Source of the DNA: a virus
Virus record (IMG/VR): IMGVR_UViG_3300032050_000004
Span: 124,001-188,000 of that record
DNA: 64,000 nucleotides
Direction: 5' to 3' (one strand)
Below, piece after piece: positions 19,701-27,500 of the stretch. The translations under genes and the position numbers were made by a program. Numbering within the stretch: position 1 is the first letter of the stretch; every line of letters starts with the position of its first letter. A model generated the notes under the pieces. The model saw only the letters and a program-made list of their open reading frames with translations, did not search any database and was not told the DNA's origin.

Positions 19701-21457
19701 AATAATTTTATATTATTTTTATTTATTAGAGATGTCCTTATCTTTTCAGATACTTCATCTATAGAAAATGCATCAATTTGGTTTTTATTTAACGACGCAT
19801 TTCTAAAATCTTTAGCGATACTATCAAGGTCAATTAAATCATTTTGATTTCTTGCTAATAATGATTTTCTTGTATTATCAAAATTTTTATCTGCAGAATC
19901 TATAACTTGATTTTTTGCTACAAGAGTAGTTCTAATTCTATTAGCAATTAATTCTAAATCCTCTCTATTTAAATTTTCGTTTTTAGCTAATAAGTTTAAT
20001 CTTTGAATTATTGAAGATTCGTCAAGTAAGTTGTTTACACCTCCCTCAAAAGTGTTTTTTGAAAGAAGATTGTTCCTAATTTCACTAGCCAATCCTTCTA
20101 TATCAAAAACATTCTTAAGATTTTTACTCAAAATTCTGAGTCTTTCTTTAATAGCAGTTTCTTCTAAAATGTTTCGTTCGGAATTTTCATTTTTAGCCAG
20201 AGTGCTATTTCTTATTATTGCAGAAATATTATCTAATTCACCATTTGCTTCTGTATAGTCATTTCTCTTTAATAAATTTGATCTTTGATTTATAGATAAC
20301 AAATCAATGTTTATTAAATTAGATAAATTCTTGGAAATTAATTTATTTCTTAAGGTTTCTGATTCCTGATCTAGATCCTTAGGGTTGGTTTGATTTTTTG
20401 CTAATAAATTTTTTCTTATCTCTTCCTGATCGGCTAATTCATTCGAAACGTTTTTTGAAATTTGATTGAATTTAAGCTGATAATCTCTATTTTCTTTAGA
20501 TAGTTCATCTAAATCTGTAACTTTATTTTCATTTTTACTAAGTAATGAAAGTCTGTAATTATTATAATCATTACTATTATCTATACTTTCATCATAATAA
20601 TTTTTATTTAGAGTATTATTTCTTATTTCTGAAGCAAGAAGATCAAGATTTATTTCTTCAAAATTATTTTTTGCTAGAAGAAATTGCCTTACTACTGAGA
20701 AATCATTATTTTTTACATTATCAATAATTTGATTTTTTGAAAGCAGACTACTTCTAATTTCTTCGGATGACTTATCAATATCAAAAGAGTTGAAATTACT
20801 ATTTTTTGCTAATAAATTATTTCTTTGAACTTCTGAACTAGAATCTAATATCTGATTAGTTCCTTCGTAATTATTTTTATTTAACAGAGCATTTCGATAA
20901 TTTTCTGCCGCCTTTTCAACATCAGCAATATCAGTCAAATTTCTACTTAATAAATTAAATCTTGTAACATTAGCATATCTTTCTATGCTATCTGGATTGA
21001 CAATTTCATTTTTTGGTAGCAAATTCCTTCTTGCAGCTGCTCCGGTTCTATCTAATTTACCATAAAGCTGAGATTCATTTTTAGCTAAAAGTGATAATCT
21101 GGTCTTTTCAGATAATTCTTCTAGATCTTTATCAGTATTTAATAATATATTTTTTGAAATAAGGGTTTCTCTAATTTCTTTAGAAATTTTATCTGGATCA
21201 ATTATATTATCAACATTTTTTGATAGTAAAACAGACCTTAAATATTGAGAATTTTCATCTAAATTGGCCGAAATAGTTTGATTTCTTGCAAGATTATCCT
21301 TTCTTATCTTGTAAGCGTCGTATAAATTCTTGGGATTAGGTACATTTTTACTTATCAGTATTTGCCTTACTGAATCTGTATAATTACCAAAAAACTCCTC
21401 AAATTTGACCCTTTGTCTATATTCTTCTTCAGACTCAAAAGGAAAATTCTCAATCAT
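13715..21457 (-). CDS. Giant repeat protein with about 85 copies of a 22-residue motif and a C-terminal tail/baseplate domain
   Basis: A 2580-residue protein starting at ATG 21457; a TTG one codon upstream is less likely. Residues about 17-1925 are tandem repeats of about 22 residues with consensus IDLDxxAxxxRxxLLxKNxx. N-terminal copies vary in length and sequence, while those near the C-terminal end are almost strictly 22. The last 650 residues are unique: RWGDIGNAFYVLNG, a coiled coil around QQKKNDLIKQQLSLQQKIDD, and a beta-rich end with DGVQPLMVSVTLSFKLLG. The section IEKFSHNSKATWTEHTFLGR resembles tail-tube-initiator/baseplate proteins (gp48/gp54-like) loosely. It sits between the tape measure and the LysM-like gene. 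I do not recognise the repeat family; a long fibre or internal ruler is possible. Confidence 0.85.
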   Translation of the reverse strand: MIENFPFESEEEYRQRVKFEEFFGNYTDSVRQILISKNVPNPKNLYDAYKIRKDNLARNQTISANLDENSQYLRSVLLSKNVDNIIDPDKISKEIRETLISKNILLNTDKDLEELSEKTRLSLLAKNESQLYGKLDRTGAAARRNLLPKNEIVNPDSIERYANVTRFNLLSRNLTDIADVEKAAENYRNALLNKNNYEGTNQILDSSSEVQRNNLLAKNSNFNSFDIDKSSEEIRSSLLSKNQIIDNVKNNDFSVVRQFLLAKNNFEEINLDLLASEIRNNTLNKNYYDESIDNSNDYNNYRLSLLSKNENKVTDLDELSKENRDYQLKFNQISKNVSNELADQEEIRKNLLAKNQTNPKDLDQESETLRNKLISKNLSNLINIDLLSINQRSNLLKRNDYTEANGELDNISAIIRNSTLAKNENSERNILEETAIKERLRILSKNLKNVFDIEGLASEIRNNLLSKNTFEGGVNNLLDESSIIQRLNLLAKNENLNREDLELIANRIRTTLVAKNQVIDSADKNFDNTRKSLLARNQNDLIDLDSIAKDFRNASLNKNQIDAFSIDEVSEKIRTSLINKNNIKLFDLDKLAENNRNALLSKNEIISDNDVNSDLIRSSLLSKNQTKTVDLDEEAISSRNRLISKNVSNLIGIDDLSINQRFNLLSKNQNKEIDLDKLGEIQRNNILKYNQFVDIVSNFEEVEILRKNLLARNQNQLIDLDEQAKIQRLNLLNTNQNLNSINLESEVENYRKELLAKNQSVYKDIDEEAIPLRNSLIAKNVSNLINIDILSINQRSNLLSKNYYTEANGELDELSSKIRLPLLSKNQNFGDISLDEVASPERIRLITRNLKKLIDLDLAAIPYREQLLGKNNYDDTFNRILEEIALNPRKNLLAKNKEDFSEELETIARITRTNLLTKNYDINKIIDTTLDTNALEIRRNLLAKNDVVEANLDLISLKARTNSLSKNISYASLDLDLYASQFREELKSKNVPSLNDLDKLANLYRQNLLKSNDPGYTSVGTDELIEITRTNLLSKNKGKIIDIEFEALTVRNRLISKNIDALIDIEKISNVQRENLISKNKYTEANGLLDEQAGVIRNSLLNKNVEELFNLDALALDIRRNLVSKNQITYFDLDAEAKDIRNKLLASNSDTPIDLDKLGLQIRTLTLSKNESKSIDLDKISAQERDDLLSKNVETRINLDLISEQYRKLLLSSNVFKLFDLDAEATEIRNRLISKNLDKLFDLDELATINRTSLLKFNEILPVDLEKDTNKLRNKLLAFNKAQFIDLDTLAIRQREDLIQKNQIKEFDLDALALSIRNTLLTRNVYEIINLDNLASQERSILLSKNETKVIDLDRLANEIRNNLVTKNVYGLIDLDILASSERKNLLSKNEITLFDLDANAEPLRNSLLSFNQNQFIDLDTIALPIRTNTLAKNDTKQIDLDATATVQRNNILSKNIASSINLDAEAEILRKLLTEKNQPQFPDLDKEAAPYRKDLLAKNAEIAIINLDAIAAANRSDILQKNVENIIDIERLATQSRTTLLSFNQPQFIDLDQISVEPRQNALNSNKNIKIINLDAIAAENRDDILAKNKTIRVQDLDQVAVPLRANLLAFNIPVFGSLDAVAEPIRKQYEAANSRILQIDLDATALPIRTSLLNANVERLFDLDQIAAGNRSDQLSKNLETTIDLDSLATSIRYGLLANNTSDLLIDLDSQAQQERLLLLAKNVSNLLVDLDAEAQGLRTNLLAFNQPQFVDLDAEAISQRNNLLSKNQPSTIDLDTNAISSRNNLLAFNQPQFIDLDSVATPIRTNMLSSNVPSIIDLDSLAAVERLDLLSFNIPTLIDLDQVAQSERQNLLAFNVAQFIDLDTVAAPQRANLLANNQATIIDIEGIADQERNNLLASNQPQFVNLDEEAEPYRLSLLAKNNPDPDGSPLGTNVFIGGTSVFLGVSNLDINGAIIRALNKLKNQFIATLDSPDTDFPHWNLLGPAFNQNLRGNGDWVFFAQQRQLEMNVMGLQGRRWGDIGNAFYVLNGLSPTPYIPNYFANMVKGRKEATNSVPIEVIVANNGLYLSNSPELILKPLIGLAGTPADELGTDISMMAQTLPTQQLEVDFRKRKRGVHNIINTIRNGENSLLNQNYLSQSNKEFIIGYDNFGAPLRAKQRYTIVNPYTGPASTKNLIFSIENLAIPDTANDRVMYFPPYIEKFSHNSKATWTEHTFLGRPESLYTYSKGDRSGTISFVVLTDYAQTVDMGVDWENFRTYVETFDKNFTDTMVFDEPVSGLGTQDQVDAELAATKQQLINIDEQINVVTAEINQTNQVNQDISDLQQKKNDLIKQQLSLQQKIDDLDKSFRPTTNPYSEQRKGFDNVYKNLLDTARVPDGQYGDVVSILSDTTQRLAGMKKDLLFQPAFFSGSKVDFRNRMKFLEKLTKPSKSSSEKTGFNFTNPPVCKMRLGDWVDHYVIFDSVDYDYKENSWTLDGFGEENGLVTDGVQPLMVSVTLSFKLLGKYGASINPSLAPPLASDETGFFGILNDTPDQDIATGEVKKADSDVTPNAPTTNNILITQNLDQAANPLLTENVA
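15690..21400 (-). repeat. 66-base coding repeat array (22-residue unit)
   Basis: About 85 tandem coding units of roughly 66 bases. Each encodes a short IDLD strand-like element followed by a helix-like AxxxRxxLLxKN. Higher-order blocks are visible: a TEANGxLD variant recurs near 20240, 19035 and 18200, each preceded by an ISKN(V/L)SNLI-type pair of units, and NQPQF(I/V)DLD variants recur every two to three units between 15.7 and 17 kb. The boundaries are approximate. Confidence 0.85.
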
Positions 21458-21472
21458 CAATTATAGTTTATC

Positions 21473-21480
21473 AATAAATA
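21473..21480 (-). promoter_or_regulatory. Candidate late promoter box
   Basis: TATTTATT on the minus strand, 15 bases upstream of the giant repeat gene ATG at 21457; a second copy lies at 21501-21508. Confidence 0.4.
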
Positions 21481-21514
21481 TAAACTATAAAAAAAAACTC
21501 AATAAATAAATATT

Positions 21515-24500
21515 TTAAGTTCTATTATAATTAGCCTCGACAATTATCTGCTGCAACTGTCTTCCGTTCAATTTCAAGTCTATTTGTATAGGTTTTATCT
21601 GAACAACTTGTGTTCCAGCAGTCTCTCTACCTCCTGCTACTGCACCCTCTCTTCTTGTGGTTGTTAAATCTGTTCCTAAGGCTGCAGCTGCTTTTGCTCT
21701 CTGTATTAAACTTATTTCATTATTACCCCCCGGTTTTGGAGCAGTAGCTACAGTTTTTAGTCTATCTTTTTCTTTGTTGTAATCAGCCATAGATTTGGTT
21801 GAAATTCCAAAGCTTGAAGAAACATTATTTAGAGATCTTCCTAATACATTCAAGCTAGATGCCATTGAAATTATACCTGAAGAAGCAGTCAAACCTCTGG
21901 TTCCAAATGATATTAACGTAGATGTTAATCCACTAATAGTTGGAAGGGCACTTGCGAATAAAGGCCAAGGAACTAATGAAAAAGATGTAAATCCACTTGT
22001 AGCTGATTTTAAACTCTTTCCTAAAATCATTAATGCAAATCCTGCAGCAATTAATTGAGGTGCTACTATTCCTATCATAGAAAACCTCATAATTGGTGCA
22101 ATTAAAGAATTAATTATAGGAACTTGAGCTAAAATACCATCAATTTTTAAATTAGCTATTGATGCTAACGATCTGAATATTCTTGTGACTCCGAGAACTG
22201 AGAAAATTGCTGGAATAATAAATGGTATCATCATAGACCATCTAACCAATCCAGAAATCATAGTACTCGCTGTAGCACTTAATAGACTAGCAAGTGTAAT
22301 CAATGGTACAGGAGATAGAGTAACTATACCTAATAAAATTCTGCTTAATTTTCTAACCCCTATAGCACTTACAATTGCCGGACCTGTAAAAAATGCAACT
22401 GCAGAAAATTTGATCAAACCTTTTATCAATCTACCAGATGTTGCAGTAAGAACTGTACCTAAACTTAATAAATTTTTGAAAAATATTGTTTGTATTTGAT
22501 TTATATTTTTTGTTAAACTTACAAGGCCTTTTGCAGTCAAAATTGCGGGTGCAACAAAAGGTGTAATTGATGAAAATTTGACTATTGCTTTTAACAAAGG
22601 AATACTTCTAAAACCTAGAACTGTTGACAATTGTAATAAATTTTTATTAAAAATTGTCTGTATTTGATTTATTACTTGTGTAAGAGTTACTAAACCTCTA
22701 GCAGCAGATATTGCTGGTGTTGTAACTGCTCTAATTCCTGCAAATTTAAATAGTGCTTTACCTAATTTCCAACTTGTAGAACTTGTAACACTAGCTAATT
22801 TATTTAGATTTTTTGCAACAATAGGTTGAATTTGATTTATAATCTTACTAAGTTGAACTAATCTGTTTGCAGATGTAATCGCTGGACTAACAAGTGCTCT
22901 TATTCCTAAAAATTTAACTAGACCTTTTACTATAGCACCGGAGGTATTATTTAAAACTGTTCCCAATTGCTGCATATTTTTTAATGGAACAAAAACAACT
23001 TGACTTAAAAATTTACTTATTGGAACTAAACCTCTTGCAGCTGATATAGCAGGTATTACAAATGGCATACCGGAGCTGAGTTTTTTAATTCCAACTACAA
23101 TTGAAGAAGATGTTGTTGCTAATACAAAGCCTATATTGAACATTTTAGCAAAATTAAGAGGAACTGTTCCTCTTAATAATCTTGTAATAAATACCAAAGA
23201 CTTTGCAGCAACAATTGCAAGTCCAGCATAATAACCAGCTCTACTGAAAGTTATGAACCCTCTGCTCAAATTAGGAGAAGCATAATATAAAGTATCACCT
23301 ATATTGATTAATTTTTTAGAATTAATATGTAGGGCATTTTTTAAACTATTTGTTACTGATACTATGCCTTTTGCTGCAAAAATAGCACCGATGACACTAG
23401 AACCCATTTTAGCAAATGTTTTAAAACCCGCAGTCAAAACTGGAGAAATAAATGCTAATGAAAATGCTATGTTGCTTAATTTTTTTGTATCTATTGGAAC
23501 AACCTGAGAAAGTTGCTTTGTAATAAATTTAACTCCTTCGGCTACTGCAATTGCTGGTAAAATTGGAACTGATGAAGCTGCAAACTTTGTTAAACCCCAA
23601 AAAAGTTTTCCAGAAGTTTTAGATAAAGTAGAGGCTAAATTTATCAAACTCGAAGCGTTTATCGCAGGCATAGATGATAAATTTCTGGAAATACTGTTGA
23701 TACCTTTGGCAACAACTACTGCAGGACCAATTACAGTTGTAATACCAGCAAATTTCCCTAAACCTTTAGTCAATTTCCAAGCAGTACTACTTAAAGTTGT
23801 TGCTAATTGTTTTAATGCACTTTGACTTACTACAGGTAAATTTGATAGTGTTTTTGTGATTTTCAATAAACTATTAGCAGCTTTTACAGCTCTATTTGCA
23901 AGAAATCCAGCTGCTGATAATTTTAGTAGACCTTTTGATATTGGTCCCATGGTCGAAGTCATCACACTAGCTATGTTCAATAATTTTCCCGCATTTATCG
24001 GAAGTGTCATTAATAATATAAATGTTACTCTTCTTAGACCGGAAGCTGCTTGTGCAGCTTTATTTGCAACAGATGCTGCATTACTTAATTTAGATAGACC
24101 TTTAGCAATTGGTTCGGAAGTATTTGATAAAATATATGCAAGAGTCAAAAATCTTGTTGGGGATAAAAATGGTACACCTCTCAAAAATGTTGCTGTTTTA
24201 AAAATATTAAGAGCAGCGTTGGATGCAAGTTTTGCAAATGGTGCTGTTAATCCAATTTTCTTTAATCCATTAGACAGAGGTCCAGACATCGTAGCCAAAG
24301 TAACTGCAGTAGTAATTAATTTTATTGGATTCAACATTGGAATTCCTGCAAGATATTTAGTAGCTTTTAAAATAAACAATGATGACATTGAGGCTAACAT
24401 TGCTACTGATGTCAGTAAAGATATTTTGAATAAACCTTTGGCCAAGGGAGTAGACATTGCTGATAACGTTAACGCAGTTGTCAATAATTTTACTGGACTC

Positions 24501-27500
24501 AAAAGTGGTATTTGATTTAATAGTCTAACAGTTTTTAGAATAAAAATTGAAGATATTGATGATAATGCAGCAACGGGACTTAATAATGCTATTTTTTTGA
24601 GTCCCATTGATAATGGTGTAGAAATTATAGAAAGAGTTATAGCGTTTGTAATTAAAATTCCGGGATTTAATACTGGGACTCTAGATAAAATATTTGTAAT
24701 TAATAAAATAGATTTAGCAGCTATCAATGCTGGTACAGCAAAAAATCCTATAAATCCTAATTTTTTCATACCTTTCGAAAATGCTTGAGCCGAAAGAGAA
24801 ATTGCAACTCCAGTCATCACCAACTTTACTGGATCTAGAGGAGTAACATTAGCAAGAAATTTAGTTATTATTGAAATAGATTTAGCTGCAATCATAGCGG
24901 GTATTGCTAAGAAACCAATGAATCCTAATTTTTTTAATCCTTTTGAAAATGCAGAAGAAGATAAACTCAAAGCATTAGCTGTATTTATCAAAATTGCCAT
25001 GTTCAATGGAGTAATTTTAGATAAAGAACTAGTTATACTAACCAAAGATCTAGCAGCATAAATTGCAGGTATTGCAAACACTCCTAATAACCCTAATTTA
25101 AATAAACTTTTTCCAAATTTACCAGATACGGTATTTAGTATTGAAGCGGTTGTTATTAAAATTGCAGCATTTAAAGGTGTGACTTTAGCAAGTGTTTTAG
25201 TTACTGTCAATATTCCAAACGCTGCTAATATTGCAAATGGAGTAAAAACGGAAAGTGCTCCGAGCTTGATTAAGCTTTTTGTAAAAGGCCAAGCAATTTT
25301 TGATAATACTGAAGATGTGACTATCAAAAATGCAGGATTCAACATTGGAACTGCCTTCAACATTTTTGTTACTCCTAAAATACCCGCAGCAGCTACTAAA
25401 GCTAATGGAGTAAATGCTGCTAATGGTTGTAATTTTAAAAATGCTTTTGTAAATGGCCAAACAACTTTAGAAACTGTTCCTGCAGTTGTAGTTAATGTTT
25501 TTGCATTAAGTGTAGGCACAGCTTTTAACATTTTTGTTACACCTAAAATTCCCAATGTTGCTAGTAACGCTAAAGGAGTAAGAACTGAAACTAATCCTAA
25601 TTTTAACATTGCTTTTGCAAACTTACCGGAAGTAGAAGCCATCGTTGAAGCTGTCATTCCCAAGTTTTTTGGGTTTAATACTGGTACATTATTTAATAAT
25701 CTAGAAATTAAATTTATTCCAGCTGCTGATACAACGCCTAAAACAACAAATGGACTAACCAAACCTAACTTTATAAGTCCAAAAATAAAAGATGCAGAAA
25801 CTGCTGCCAATGATTGACCAAATGCTTGCATTTTTTTAAGGTCAACAATTTTTACATCTGCTAACATTCTACTTATTAAATTAATTGCTCCAGCTGAAAC
25901 AATTGCTAGAACAGTGAAAGGACTTACTAAGCCTAATTTTATCAACCCTTTGATCATAGCAGAACCAACCTTGCCCATACTGTCACCAAAGTTTTGCATT
26001 TTTGCGAGATCAATTATTTTAATTCTTGATAATGCTTGTGAAATTATATTTATACTTACAGCAGAAGCCATAGCTAATACTGCAAATGGTGAAACCAAAG
26101 CCAATTTAACTAACCCTTTTATCATTGACATTGATATTAAAGCAAGACTTTGACCAAATTGACTTACTTTTTTCACATCAACAGCAGAAATATTTTTTAA
26201 TGCTACGGCAACAACCATCAAAGCACCAGCTGAAACCATTGCCAGTGCAGCAGGACCAGCTACCAAACCAAGTTTAGTAAGTCCCCAAGCAATAGAGCCC
26301 ATTGAATCTCCTATCTGAGAAATAATTTTTGGATTCACACCTTTTGCTGCACCTAATCCACGTAGAAAATATCCAAATGCAATCATTGCCGGAGCAGCAA
26401 TTAAACCTGCAGCTCCAAAAATTAATAATGCAGGAGAAATTATAACTAAAGCTGCTGCTAAAGCAATTAACCCAGCTGCACCTTTAAAAGTGGCTCCTAT
26501 ATTTTTACCCATAGATATAATAGCTGGAACCAATATAGAAAATCCTTTTGCTGCTAAATAAACTGAAGCTCCAAGCATTAACATAGCAGCACCTAGAGCT
26601 AACAACGGTATTGCAGCAATAGAACTTGCAGTAGCAAGAATATAAACCATAGCAACAAAACCACCCATAACTATTGCAATTGCACCTAATGCTGCTCCTG
26701 CATTTTTAGCATTATTGAATGAATTAACTAAAGTTGCGAAACCTGTTGCAGCAAATTGAATTCCTTTCCCAATTAATAGCATTGCGATTCCCAAGGCAAC
26801 AAAAGCTGCAGCTAAAGATAAAATTTGAGCAGGATTTATTTTTGAAAACTGTTGCAACATTGTTGGAGGCGTTTTCATTCCTTTCATTTTTCCGCCGATG
26901 TCTGGGGTTTGTGTAGTTACCTTACTTGCTAATGTTTCTGTAGCTTTTTTACTTGCACCACCACCAACACCAGCAAAGGCAGATTTTATTTGTGATCCTA
27001 AACCAGACAACATTTTTAGAGGTGAAGTAATTCCTCTAAATAAAATACCTGCAAATTTTGCCATTGCTGAAGGCCCAAACGTTAACATAAGGATACCACC
27101 TAACAAAGCCATTGCTTTAACCCATTTACCAGTTTCAGCTCCAAATACTTTATCAATAACATTGCCCACTCTAACGAAAATTGCTCTCAATTTATCAAGG
27201 GCATGTTTCAACATTTCTAAATAAGGTTGAAACATTGTGAATGTGGCTAATACCTCGTTAGCTAAATTATTTAATTTTTCTTCTAAGGCTTGTCTGCTCT
27301 TCGCAGCTTTCTCCATATTTTCAGCATCTGATTTTGATTTATTCATCATTGCTTGAATACTTCCCTTAGAAACATTTTTTAGATCTTGCATTCCCTCCAA
27401 CCCTTCAAATTTCCACTTGCCACCTTGTTTCACAGCTTTAGAAAGTAAAAAATCTTTTTCGTCATCACTCAATGCATTAAACACACCGGGTGGAATTGCC

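Noticed and set aside
15690-21400. Regular 66-base repeats considered as a CRISPR array.
   Set aside because: The whole unit is conserved and coding with no unique spacers of constant length; it is a protein repeat.
21795-27224. Many long open frames on the plus strand opposite the tape measure gene (up to about 220 codons).
   Set aside because: They mirror the hydrophobic repeats of the tape measure, have repetitive low-information translations and no start context; they are antisense shadows.
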